From an uncultured Faecalibacterium sp. (GTDB lineage Bacteria > Bacillota > Clostridia > Oscillospirales > Ruminococcaceae), in contig UQDV01000025.1 in assembly GCA_900539945.1 (NCBI GenBank), positions 1-39,443 on the forward strand: a stretch of DNA of 39,443 nt, given 5' to 3'. The notes beneath the pieces were generated by a model. It was not told the DNA's origin and made no database searches. It saw only the letters and a list, made by a program, of their open reading frames with translations. Below, in pieces: positions 31,411 to 38,864 of this stretch (position 1 is the first letter of the stretch; every line of letters begins with the position of its first letter). The position numbers and the translations under genes were made by a program.

Positions 31411-32235
31411 ATGGAACATCTTTATGAAAAGGCACTGGAAAGTGCGGAATATATCAAGACGCACACGAAAAAGCGCCCGAAGATCGCGGTGGTGCTGGGC
31501 TCCGGCCTTGGCAAGCTGACCGCGGACTTTACGGACACGGAAGAACTGTCCTACAAGGATATCCCCAACTTCCCGGTATCCACGGTGGCAGGACACAAAG
31601 GCGCATTGTTGGCTGGCAAGCTGGGGGACACGGAAATCTACGCCATGGAAGGCCGCTTCCATTTCTATGAGGGCTACTCCATGAAGGAAGTCTGCTACCC
31701 GTTCTATGTGTTCAAGCTGTTGGGCGTGGAAAAGGTGGTGTTGACCAACGCCTGCGGCGGCATCAACCGGGAGTTTGCGCCGGGCACCCTGATGCTCATT
31801 ACCGACTTCATCAACATGATGGGCACGAACCCCCTCATTGGCCCCAACGATGAGCGCTTCGGCCCCCGCTTCCCGGACATGACCGAACCTTACAGTCTGG
31901 AACTGCGGAACCTTGCCAAGCAGACTGCCGATGAACTGGGCATTGCCTACAAGGAGGGTGTTTACATGGGCTTTATGGGCCCTTGCTATGAAACGGCGGC
32001 TGAAATTCGCGCCTTTGCGGGGATGGGAGCCGATGCCGTGGGCATGAGCACCGTGCCGGAAACCATGGTCTGCAACTACATGGGCATGAAGGTACTGGCC
32101 GTCAGCTGCATCACTAACATGGCCACCGGCATCCAGACAGTCAAGCATAGCCACGCCCGCGTGCTGGAGATCGCAAATCAGGCAGGCGATACCCTGTGCC
32201 GATGGCTGGGTGCGGTGATTCAGAGAATGGAGTAA
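31411..32235 (+). CDS. punA: purine-nucleoside phosphorylase
   Basis: 274 residues, the trimeric (class I) PNP size. It splits purine nucleosides (inosine, guanosine) with phosphate, releasing the base and ribose-1-phosphate. The phosphate-binding segment is LGSGLGK (about 29-35), and VAGHKG (about 60-65) and GRFHFYEGYSM hold the active-site His and Tyr. Further conserved are LTNACGGIN and MSTVPET. GGGGAG precedes ATG 31411; an upstream in-frame ATG at 31324 lies before the promoter. The ribokinase-like gene starts 12 nt after its stop, so base and ribose parts of a nucleoside may be handled together. Confidence 0.95.
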   Translation: MEHLYEKALESAEYIKTHTKKRPKIAVVLGSGLGKLTADFTDTEELSYKDIPNFPVSTVAGHKGALLAGKLGDTEIYAMEGRFHFYEGYSMKEVCYPFYVFKLLGVEKVVLTNACGGINREFAPGTLMLITDFINMMGTNPLIGPNDERFGPRFPDMTEPYSLELRNLAKQTADELGIAYKEGVYMGFMGPCYETAAEIRAFAGMGADAVGMSTVPETMVCNYMGMKVLAVSCITNMATGIQTVKHSHARVLEIANQAGDTLCRWLGAVIQRME

Positions 32236-32247
32236 AAAAGATATACC

Positions 32248-33126
32248 ATGAAAATCCTTTCGTTTGGTTCCCTCAACTACGATTATACCTATGAGGTCGA
32301 GCACTTTCTCGCGCCCAAAGAGACTCTTGCAGCCAAGTCCATGCAGCGGGGCTTTGGAGGGAAAGGCGCAAACCAGTCTATCGCCTTTGCACGAGCTGGA
32401 TTGTCAGTATACCATGCGGGTCGTGTCGGCGCAGATGGACAACCATTTGTGGATTACCTGAAACAAAATGGTATTCATACAGATTATCTGATAAAGGACG
32501 ATGCTGCTGCCACCGGTCACGCCATCATTGAGGTATGCCGCGGCGAAAACTGTATCCTGATCTACGGCGGTGCCAATCAGGAGATCACCACAGAGCAGAT
32601 CGACCACACGCTGAAAGCCTTTTCGCCAGGCGACTGGCTGGTGCTGCAAAATGAGATCTCCAATCTGCCGTACCTGATGCAGGCCGCACAGAAAAAGGGG
32701 CTTTCCATTTTCTTCAATGCCGCACCCTACGATGTCGGCATCTTGACCTACCCGATGGAACGGGTGGATGTGCTCTGTGTCAACGAGGTGGAAGCCTGCG
32801 CCCTTGCCGGAACCGAGACCTTTGAAGCGGACGCTGTTTTGACCCTGCTGCACGAAAAATACCCGCAGACCCGTCTGCTTCTGACAGCCGGGAGTGCGGG
32901 CAGCTACTATCTGGATGCAGAGCGGCGGCTGTTTGTCCCCTGCGAAAAGGTGCAGGCCGTGGATACTACAGCTGCCGGGGACACTTACAGCGGCTATTTT
33001 CTGGCGGGCCTTTGCAGCGGCAGTTCAGTAGAGGACGCCATGCGGCTTGCTACCAAAGCAGCCGGAATTGCCGTGCAGCGCAAAGGTGCAGCGGCATCCA
33101 TCCCGGAAATCAAAGAGTTGAAATGA
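32248..33126 (+). CDS. rbsK: PfkB-family carbohydrate kinase, ribokinase-like
   Basis: 292 residues, the ribokinase length. PfkB signature 1 reads GFGGKGANQSIAFARAG (about 35-51), and the C-terminal signature 2 DTTAAGDTYSGYFLAGL (about 238-254) carries the catalytic Asp. AGRVGADGQPF and TAGSAGSYYLD are other family segments. It phosphorylates ribose or a related sugar or nucleoside; ribose is the likely choice given PNP upstream, but specificity is inferred. The spacing from the TGGAG site to ATG 32248 is long. Its stop overlaps the start of the cysteine-synthase fragment (ATGA 33123-33126). Confidence 0.88.
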   Translation: MKILSFGSLNYDYTYEVEHFLAPKETLAAKSMQRGFGGKGANQSIAFARAGLSVYHAGRVGADGQPFVDYLKQNGIHTDYLIKDDAAATGHAIIEVCRGENCILIYGGANQEITTEQIDHTLKAFSPGDWLVLQNEISNLPYLMQAAQKKGLSIFFNAAPYDVGILTYPMERVDVLCVNEVEACALAGTETFEADAVLTLLHEKYPQTRLLLTAGSAGSYYLDAERRLFVPCEKVQAVDTTAAGDTYSGYFLAGLCSGSSVEDAMRLATKAAGIAVQRKGAAASIPEIKELK

Positions 33127-33581
33127 ATGATACAGAAGGCCATGTGGATATTCTGGTCTGCATGGCGGGCACCTGCGGCACGGGTTTTGGCACAGCAAGT
33201 TATCTGCGCAGCCGCAACCCGAATCTGCAAGTGGTTCTGGTGCAGCCCCATCCGGACTCCCGCCTGACCCCGGAGCACCCGGATGCGCAGATCATAGATG
33301 GCGTTTTGCCGGCGTATGATGTGCCGGAAAGCGCACTTTCCGACTATCTGCGGCCAGACTGGAGCGATGCGTGCATCAATGTCCGCACCGAGGAAGCCTA
33401 CGAAACGGCCCATGAGGTGCTGCGGCTGGAAGGACTGTTTCTGGGCACATCGGCAGCAGCGGCTTTGCACGCAGCGGTGCAGGTGGGCCGCAGACCAGAG
33501 AATCAGGGAAAGAACATCGTGGTCATCGTCCTGGACAACGGCATGAAATATCTGTCTACGCCGATGTACCGGCAGAAATGA
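33123..33581 (+). pseudogene. orphan C-terminal half of a cysteine-synthase-like PLP enzyme
   Basis: 152 residues that match only the second half of the cysteine synthase/beta-family PLP fold. HVDILVCMAGTCGTGFG corresponds to the phosphate-binding GTGGT region, and IINV-type INVRTEEAYETAHEVLRLEGLFLGTSAAAAL with NIVVIVLDNGMKYLST (both in pieces) follow. The N-terminal half, with the Lys that binds PLP, is missing. The fragment starts in frame with an ATG that overlaps the kinase stop, so it would be translated. It is probably the remainder after a deletion that joined the kinase and cysK-like genes, though a stand-alone binding protein is possible. Confidence 0.75.
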
Positions 33582-33656
33582 TAAAAACACGATGATACGA
33601 CTGAATTTTGAAAAGATTGCATAGGATTTTATAAAAGTATTATTCTTTCATGAATT

Positions 33657-33699
33657 TTAGCACTCATCTATTGACACTGCTAATGAACGGTGCTATAAC
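33657..33699 (+). promoter_or_regulatory. Hsp20 promoter with CIRCE-like HrcA operator
   Basis: TTAGCACTC-N9-CACTGCTAA (33657-33683) matches the CIRCE inverted repeat, perfect in the left arm and 7 of 9 in the right. It overlaps the -35 TTGACA (33671-33676), which is 17 bp before TATAAC (33694-33699). HrcA bound here would block the promoter and release it on heat shock. Confidence 0.85.
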
Positions 33700-33705
33700 A
33701 GTGGC

Positions 33706-33806
33706 GTGCTCAGGAGGAAGGGCAAAAGAGAGAGCCGCAAGGCTCCCCGGAAAGCCCTTCTGAATGGACGCTTCAGATTTTTTGCCCCGACCCGAACGCC
33801 GGGATT
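33706..33806 (+). promoter_or_regulatory. structured 5' leader of the Hsp20 gene
   Basis: About 100 nt. An outer stem GAAGGGC/GCCCTTC (33717-33723, 33754-33760) encloses a perfect hairpin GAGCC-GCAA-GGCTC (33732-33745) with a GNRA tetraloop. Next, TCTGAA/TTCAGA (33759-33777) ends in T6, a weak terminator-like hairpin sharing two bases with the outer stem. A thermosensor or attenuator is possible. Confidence 0.5.
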
Positions 33807-33819
33807 GGAGGAATGATTT

Positions 33820-34284
33820 ATGCTTATGCCGACTGTTTTCCATGAAAACCTGTTCGATGATTTCTTCGATCCGTTCTGGAATGACGCTGCACTGGAACGT
33901 GCTATGAACCGTGAGGCTCGTGGCGCCTTTGGTAAGCGTGGTGCAAACATGATGAAGACCGATGTCAAACAGACGGACAATGGCTACGAAGTAGCTGTTG
34001 ACCTGCCGGGCTGCAAGAAGGAAGACGTTCAGATGGATCTGAACGACGGCTACCTGACCATTCAGGCAGTGCGCAGCCACAGCAATGACGAAAAGGATAA
34101 GAAGGGCCGCTATCTGCGGCGCGAATCCTTCTCCGGCACCTGCGCGCGCAGTTTCTACGTGGGCGATGTGAAGAAGGAAGACATCCACGCAAAGTTCGAG
34201 GATGGCGTCCTGCACGTCGAACTGCCTGCTCCTCAGCAGACGAAGGCTTTGCCTGAGAACCCGAACCTGATCGAGATCGAGTAA
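33820..34284 (+). CDS. small heat-shock protein (Hsp20/alpha-crystallin family)
   Basis: 154 residues. The alpha-crystallin domain covers about 45-140 (VDLPGCKKEDVQMDLNDGYLTIQA in part, then GVLHVELPAP as the closing A-x-x-x-n-G-v-L motif). A flexible N-terminus with NLFDDFFDPF and a C-terminal IEIE (I-x-I) tail for oligomer assembly are present. Such proteins hold unfolded proteins during heat or oxygen stress. GGAGGA lies 7 nt before ATG 33820. The CIRCE-like element and the leader make heat-shock control very likely. Confidence 0.97.
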   Translation: MLMPTVFHENLFDDFFDPFWNDAALERAMNREARGAFGKRGANMMKTDVKQTDNGYEVAVDLPGCKKEDVQMDLNDGYLTIQAVRSHSNDEKDKKGRYLRRESFSGTCARSFYVGDVKKEDIHAKFEDGVLHVELPAPQQTKALPENPNLIEIE

Positions 34285-34297
34285 AACGCCGGTCGTG

Positions 34298-34387
34298 TGC
34301 GCCAAGGCACAACGTACATAAGATGCCCCCGGAGAGCCGCAACAAGCTCTCCGGGGGCATTTTTGTTTTTCACTATCTTTTCCGCAG
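34298..34387 (+). repeat. 90-bp intergenic repeat, copy 1
   Basis: Ungapped 77-of-90 match to 36497-36586. It starts with TGCGCCAAGG, holds a terminator hairpin and ends with CTTTTCCGCAG, just before the next promoter. Confidence 0.85.
34323..34365 (+). terminator. intrinsic terminator of the Hsp20 gene
   Basis: A perfect 15-bp stem (34323-34337 with 34346-34360), loop CGCAACAA and a T-rich tract. It is part of repeat copy 1. Confidence 0.92.
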
Positions 34388-34397
34388 GGGAAAACCA

Positions 34398-34406
34398 TGG
34401 TATACT
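34398..34406 (+). promoter_or_regulatory. extended -10 promoter before the PPC remnant/YitT
   Basis: TGGTATACT with extended TG directly after repeat copy 1; CTTTTCC at the end of the repeat is the only -35 candidate. Confidence 0.55.
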
Positions 34407-34443
34407 GAGAACAGCAACTCGGAATTTATGGAGGTACTTCACT

Positions 34444-34539
34444 ATGGAATACAAACGCTTTGGCGGTAAGCTCCTTGTCCGCATCGACAAAGATGAGGAG
34501 ATCGGTGAAACAAATTTGATTTTAGGGGGACAAAGATGA
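34444..34539 (+). pseudogene. 31-codon remnant of a PPC/DUF296-domain gene
   Basis: The first 20 residues (MEYKRFGGKLLVRID then KDEEI) resemble the N-terminus of bacterial PPC (DUF296) DNA-binding proteins. The frame then ends in unrelated GETNLILGGQR and a stop. GGAGGT 8 nt before the ATG is intact. The stop overlaps the YitT start (ATGA 34536-34539). It is either the front end of a deleted gene or has been kept as a short upstream peptide that couples translation. Confidence 0.6.
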
Positions 34540-35393
34540 GTGATGTAAAAGGAAAGACCGGCGCAGTCCTGAGGGAGACGGCAGTCCTGACCGGGGCGGT
34601 GGCGATCATTGCGGCGGGGGGTTTTTTTTTTCTGGTGCCGAGCCATACATCCGTCAGCAGCATTTCCGGCCTTGGCATCGTGCTGTCCAATTTTGTGCCG
34701 CTGCCCTTGTCGGTCATTACGATGATCCTGAACGTCGTGCTTCTCATCATCGGGTTCTTTACCTGCGGCAGAGAATTTGGCGCAAAGACCGTATACACCA
34801 GTGTGCTGCTGCCGGTGTTTCTGGGGCTGTTTGAAAAGCTGTTCCCGGAGTTCAGCTCGATGACCGGCAGTCAGGAGCTGGACGTGCTGTGCTATATTCT
34901 GGTGGTCAGCATCGGGCTGAGTATTTTGTTCAACCGCAATGCATCCTCCGGCGGGCTGGATATCGTGGCAAAGATCATGAACAAGTACCTGCACATGGAA
35001 TTGGGAAAAGCCATGTCTCTGTCGGGAATGTGTGTGGCGCTTTCCGCGGCCCTGGTCTACGATAAAAAGACCGTGGTGCTGAGTATCCTCGGTACTTACT
35101 TCAACGGCATCGTGCTGGACCATTTCATCTTTGATAACAGCATCAAACGCCGCGTCTGCATCATCACCGAAAAAGAGGAGGCGCTGCGTCAGTTCATCCT
35201 CTATGACCTGCACAGCGGTGCGACCATGTACGAGGCCATCGGTGCATACAATCTGGAAAAGCACAACGAGATCATTACCATCGTGGACAAGAACGAATAT
35301 CAGAAGCTGATGAACTTTATCAACCGGGAAGACCCCAAGGCTTTTGTTACCATTTACAATGTGTCCAGCATGCAGTATCAGCCCAAGATCTGA
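34536..35393 (+). CDS. YitT-family membrane protein (DUF2179 C-terminus)
   Basis: 285 residues. Five or six membrane segments in the first 200 residues (VAIIAAGGFFFLV, ITMILNVVLLIIGFF, TVYTSVLLPVFLGLF, VLCYILVVSIGLSILF and others) match the YitT domain. ASSGGLDIVAKIMNKY is its conserved loop. The C-terminal cytoplasmic part (about 200-285, IITEKEEALRQFI to AFVTIYNVSSMQ) is the DUF2179 domain. Function is not established. AGGGGGA precedes the ATG, which overlaps the upstream remnant. Codons about 27-32 contain a G6T10 run (34616-34631), prone to slippage that would switch the gene off. Confidence 0.93.
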   Translation: MSDVKGKTGAVLRETAVLTGAVAIIAAGGFFFLVPSHTSVSSISGLGIVLSNFVPLPLSVITMILNVVLLIIGFFTCGREFGAKTVYTSVLLPVFLGLFEKLFPEFSSMTGSQELDVLCYILVVSIGLSILFNRNASSGGLDIVAKIMNKYLHMELGKAMSLSGMCVALSAALVYDKKTVVLSILGTYFNGIVLDHFIFDNSIKRRVCIITEKEEALRQFILYDLHSGATMYEAIGAYNLEKHNEIITIVDKNEYQKLMNFINREDPKAFVTIYNVSSMQYQPKI

Positions 35394-35409
35394 TCGGCGG
35401 AGAGCTGCG

Positions 35410-35418
35410 TGGTATACT
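35410..35418 (+). promoter_or_regulatory. extended -10 promoter of the alcohol dehydrogenase
   Basis: TGGTATACT, about 40 nt before the start; no -35 match at 17 bp. Confidence 0.55.
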
Positions 35419-35456
35419 CAAGCCCGGAAAGATCAAAGCGCATGGAGGGAATAAGC

Positions 35457-36491
35457 ATGCTGACCTATACCTATGTTTCAAAGGGGACGTTTGCCCTGAT
35501 GGAAAAACCAAAGCCGGTGCTGCAGCACGAGCGGGACGCCATTGTAAAGGTGACCCTTGCCAGTATCTGCTCCAGCGATCTGCACATCAAGCACGGCAGC
35601 GTGCCCCGGGCGGTGCCCGGCATCACGGTAGGCCATGAGATGGTGGGCATCGTGGAAGAAGTGGGCAGTGCAGTGACCAATGTGAAACCCGGCGACCGGG
35701 TGACGGTGAACGTGGAGACCTTCTGCGGAGAGTGCTTTTTCTGCAAAAAAGGCTTCGTGAACAACTGCACCGATCAAAACGGCGGCTGGGCGCTGGGCTG
35801 CCGCATCGACGGCGGGCAGGCAGAGTATGTCCGGGTGCCCTTTGCGGATCAGGGACTGAACAAGATCCCGGACGGCGTTACCGATCGGCAGGCGCTGCTG
35901 GTGGGCGATGTGCTGGCCACCGGCTTTTGGGCGGCACGCATCTCGGAAATCACCCCCGAGGATACCGTGCTGATCCTCGGTGCAGGGCCTACCGGCATCT
36001 GCACCCTGCTGTGCGTCATGCTGCACAGCCCCAAGCGCATCATCGTCTGTGAAAAGGACGCAAGCCGCCTGCAGTTCATCCGTCGGCACTACCCGCAGGT
36101 GCTCACCGTGCAGCCGGAGGACTGCGCCGCCTTTGTGCGTGCCCACAGCGACCACGACGGGGCCGATGTGGTGCTGGAGGTGGCAGGGGCAGACTCCACC
36201 TTCCGGCTGGCATGGGAGTGTGCACGGCCCAACGCCGTTGTGACGGTGGTGGCGCTGTACGATAAGGCACAGACCCTGCCGCTGCCGGAAATGTACGGCA
36301 AAAACCTCACCTTTAAGACCGGCGGCGTGGACGGCTGCGATTGTGAAGAAACGCTGCGTCTCATCGCAGAAGGCAAGATCGATACCGAACCGCTCATCAC
36401 CCACACCTACCCCCTGCGCCGGATCGCAGAGGGCTACGAGCTGTTTGAAAAGAAACGGGACGGCGTGATCAAGGTGGCAGTGGAGTGCTGA
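35457..36491 (+). CDS. zinc-dependent alcohol dehydrogenase (MDR family)
   Basis: 344 residues, the usual size. It oxidises an alcohol or reduces an aldehyde or ketone with NAD(P). Catalytic zinc ligands are Cys in ASICSSD (about 36), His/Glu in GHEMVG (about 60). The structural zinc site is CGECFFCKKGFVNNC (about 89-103). The nucleotide-binding fold has LILGAGPTGI (about 171-180) followed by an acidic residue in CEKD, suggesting NAD. The substrate is not shown by sequence. GGAGGGAA precedes ATG 35457. Repeat copy 2 and a terminator follow. Confidence 0.95.
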   Translation: MLTYTYVSKGTFALMEKPKPVLQHERDAIVKVTLASICSSDLHIKHGSVPRAVPGITVGHEMVGIVEEVGSAVTNVKPGDRVTVNVETFCGECFFCKKGFVNNCTDQNGGWALGCRIDGGQAEYVRVPFADQGLNKIPDGVTDRQALLVGDVLATGFWAARISEITPEDTVLILGAGPTGICTLLCVMLHSPKRIIVCEKDASRLQFIRRHYPQVLTVQPEDCAAFVRAHSDHDGADVVLEVAGADSTFRLAWECARPNAVVTVVALYDKAQTLPLPEMYGKNLTFKTGGVDGCDCEETLRLIAEGKIDTEPLITHTYPLRRIAEGYELFEKKRDGVIKVAVEC

Positions 36492-36496
36492 CGGTC

Positions 36497-36586
36497 TGCG
36501 CCAAGGTACAACGCACATAAGGTGGCCCCGGAGAGCTGTAACAAGCCCTCCGGGGCCATTTTTGTTTCCCGACATCTTTTCCGCAG
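36497..36586 (+). repeat. 90-bp intergenic repeat, copy 2
   Basis: Same length as 34298-34387 with 13 differences and no gaps. One pair of changes is compensatory: a C-G pair near the stem base of copy 1 is G-C in copy 2. Confidence 0.85.
36523..36563 (+). terminator. intrinsic terminator of the alcohol dehydrogenase
   Basis: A 14-bp stem with one A-C mismatch (36523-36536 with 36545-36558) and T5. It is part of repeat copy 2. Confidence 0.88.
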
Positions 36587-36596
36587 CGGCAGGGCG

Positions 36597-36605
36597 TGGT
36601 AGAAT
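36597..36605 (+). promoter_or_regulatory. extended -10 promoter of adenine deaminase
   Basis: TGGTAGAAT with extended TG just after repeat copy 2; CTTTTCC of the repeat sits where a -35 would be. Confidence 0.55.
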
Positions 36606-36663
36606 AAGGGCAGAACCAATCCACAGGTGAGAAAATCGAACTTCAGAGAGAGGAGATGTTTCT

Positions 36664-38403
36664 ATGCAGTCCGATGAACTGAAACGCCGGATCTCGGCAG
36701 GCAGAGGAGATGCTCTGGCCGATCTGGTTTTGAAAAATGCCAGAATCATCAATGTGTTTACCGATGAGATCGACACCGCTGATATTGCCATCAGCGGAAA
36801 TTCAATCGTGGGCGTGGGCACGTATCATGGCCGGAAAGAAGTTGATCTGCACGGCAAATATGTCTGCCCGGGCCTGATCGATGGGCATATCCACATCGAA
36901 AGCTCCATGCTCTGTGGTCCGGCTTTCGAGCAGGCAGTGCTGCCCCACGGTACCACTGCGGTGGTCACAGACCCACACGAGATCTCGAACGTTGCGGGGC
37001 TGGAAGGCTTGGATTTTATGCTGGAAACGACAAAAAATCTGACCCTTTCGGTTTATTTCATGCTGCCCTCCTGTGTTCCGGCCACGGATCTGGATGAATC
37101 CGGTGCGGTGCTGAACGCAGAACAGCTCCGGCCTTACTACGGCAGTCCCCGCGTGCTGGGGCTTGCGGAGCTGATGAACGCCTATGGGACGGTGCGCTGT
37201 GACCCGAAGATCCTGCAGAAGATCCGCGACTGCACCGAAGCGGGAAAGATCGTGGATGGCCATGCACCGCTCTTGAGCGATAAGGACCTGAATGCTTATA
37301 TTGCGGCAGGCGTTCAGTCCGATCACGAGTGCTCCAACATCGAGGAAGCCATGGAAAAACTCCGGCGCGGACAATACATCATGATCCGGGAAGGAACGGC
37401 TGCCAAAAATATGGAGGCCCTGATGCCGCTGTTCCGGGAGCCCTATTGCAGCCGCTGTATGCTGGTGACGGATGATAAGCACCCCGGTGACCTGCTGGAC
37501 AGCGGCCACATCGATTCCAACATCCGTAAAGCAATCCGGTTGGGGGCAGACCCGGCGGTGGCCGTCAAAATGGCGACGCTGGTCCCGGCACAGTATTTTG
37601 GATTCAAGCAGCGCGGTGCCGTAGCACCGGGGTACCGGGCAGATCTGGTTGTGGTTTCTGATCTGGAATCCTTTACGGTCGAACAGGTTTACAAGAATGG
37701 CACGCTGGTGGCCGAGCACGGAAAAACGCTGAAACCCGCACCGCTTGACATCGACCGTGTGAGATTTTCCCACGTTATGGATTCCTTTGATCTGGATGAG
37801 ATCACACTGCAGGATCTGGAACTTCGGGAAAGCGGGGAGCAGGAGCGTGTCATCTGCCTGAACCGGGGCGAATTGCTTACAGAGGAAAAAATCATCCCGT
37901 TCCAACGGCATCCGGGCAAAGCTCCCGGTGTGGACCCGGAACACAACATCGTAAAACTGGCCGTTTTTGAGCGGCATCATCACTCCGGCCATGTGGGCAT
38001 TGGCTTTTTAGGAAACTTCAGCCTGAAATGCGGAGCCGTTGCATCGAGCATCGCACATGATTCCCATAACCTGATCGTGGCAGGGGACAACGATACCGAT
38101 ATGATGCTGGCCGGCAACACTGTGCGGAAAAACAAAGGCGGACTTGCGTTTGTGGCAGATGGACAGGTCGTGGCAGAACTTGCGCTTCCGGTGGCCGGAT
38201 TGATGAGCACCGAAAGCGCAGAGAGCGTTGCGGCGAAAATGCAGGCGCTGAACGATGCCCTCAAGGCACATGGTGTAGCGGAAGACATCGGCATTTTTAT
38301 GACCCTCGCCTTCGTCAGCCTTCCGGTCATTCCCAAACTCAGACTGAATACATACGGCATCATCGATGTAGCGCAGCAGAAAGTCGTTCCGGCTGCTTTT
38401 TAA
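36664..38403 (+). CDS. ade: adenine deaminase
   Basis: 579 residues, full length for the AdeC-type enzyme that deaminates adenine to hypoxanthine in purine salvage. The metal site begins with [10 protein letters not shown] (about 74-83), then [10 protein letters not shown] (about 102-111), the GHAPLL segment (about 200) and [11 protein letters not shown] (about 272-282). The C-terminal half includes [13 protein letters not shown] and [11 protein letters not shown], which are typical of bacterial adenine deaminases. AGGAGA precedes the ATG. It is the third purine-base enzyme in the window, with PNP and the adenine phosphoribosyltransferase-like gene. Confidence 0.97.
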   Translation: MQSDELKRRISAGRGDALADLVLKNARIINVFTDEIDTADIAISGNSIVGVGTYHGRKEVDLHGKYVCPGLIDGHIHIESSMLCGPAFEQAVLPHGTTAVVTDPHEISNVAGLEGLDFMLETTKNLTLSVYFMLPSCVPATDLDESGAVLNAEQLRPYYGSPRVLGLAELMNAYGTVRCDPKILQKIRDCTEAGKIVDGHAPLLSDKDLNAYIAAGVQSDHECSNIEEAMEKLRRGQYIMIREGTAAKNMEALMPLFREPYCSRCMLVTDDKHPGDLLDSGHIDSNIRKAIRLGADPAVAVKMATLVPAQYFGFKQRGAVAPGYRADLVVVSDLESFTVEQVYKNGTLVAEHGKTLKPAPLDIDRVRFSHVMDSFDLDEITLQDLELRESGEQERVICLNRGELLTEEKIIPFQRHPGKAPGVDPEHNIVKLAVFERHHHSGHVGIGFLGNFSLKCGAVASSIAHDSHNLIVAGDNDTDMMLAGNTVRKNKGGLAFVADGQVVAELALPVAGLMSTESAESVAAKMQALNDALKAHGVAEDIGIFMTLAFVSLPVIPKLRLNTYGIIDVAQQKVVPAAF

Positions 38404-38453
38404 TAGGCGATAACAAAAATACTGCCGGAGATCGACCTGAATGGTCCGTCTCC

Positions 38454-38786
38454 ATGCCATTTGCAAAAATATATCCTATGCTGGTGGCAAAGGCAGTCCG
38501 CAAGGGGCGGACGCAGGCAGAAGTAGATGAAATTATTGGGTGGCTGACGGGTTACAGCGCCCCACAAATTGAGGCTGCGGTGCAGAATGGAACGCTGTAT
38601 GGAGATTTCTTTCGAGATGCTCCGCAGCTCAATCCGGACCGGGTGCTCATAAAGGGCAGCATCTGCGGCGTAAAGCTGGAGAGCATCGAAGAGCCGCTGA
38701 TGAAGGAGATCCGCTATTTGGACAAGCTGGTGGATGAGCTGACTAAGGGCAAAGCGATGGAGAAGATCAAGCGGACAAACAAATGA
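38454..38786 (+). CDS. DUF2200 family protein, possibly with a shortened N-terminus
   Basis: 110 residues that contain nearly the whole family pattern: [38 protein letters not shown] and [23 protein letters not shown] (in pieces). Family members usually begin 8-10 residues earlier. The in-frame sequence before ATG 38454 has related residues but no start codon, and no good ribosome-binding site is near the ATG. A GGAG at 38427-38430 instead serves an out-of-frame ATG (38441), so a frameshift at the very start is possible. Function unknown. Confidence 0.8.
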   Translation: MPFAKIYPMLVAKAVRKGRTQAEVDEIIGWLTGYSAPQIEAAVQNGTLYGDFFRDAPQLNPDRVLIKGSICGVKLESIEEPLMKEIRYLDKLVDELTKGKAMEKIKRTNK

Positions 38787-38800
38787 GGAAAAGCAGCCTA

Positions 38801-38829
38801 TTATACACCGACAGAGAATGTGGTATAAT
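38801..38829 (+). promoter_or_regulatory. promoter of the acetyltransferase gene
   Basis: TTATAC (38801-38806), 17 bp and TATAAT (38824-38829) within an extended TGGTATAAT. Confidence 0.7.
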
Positions 38830-38864
38830 CCTTGAAAAAACACTGTATGGAAAGGACAAACACG

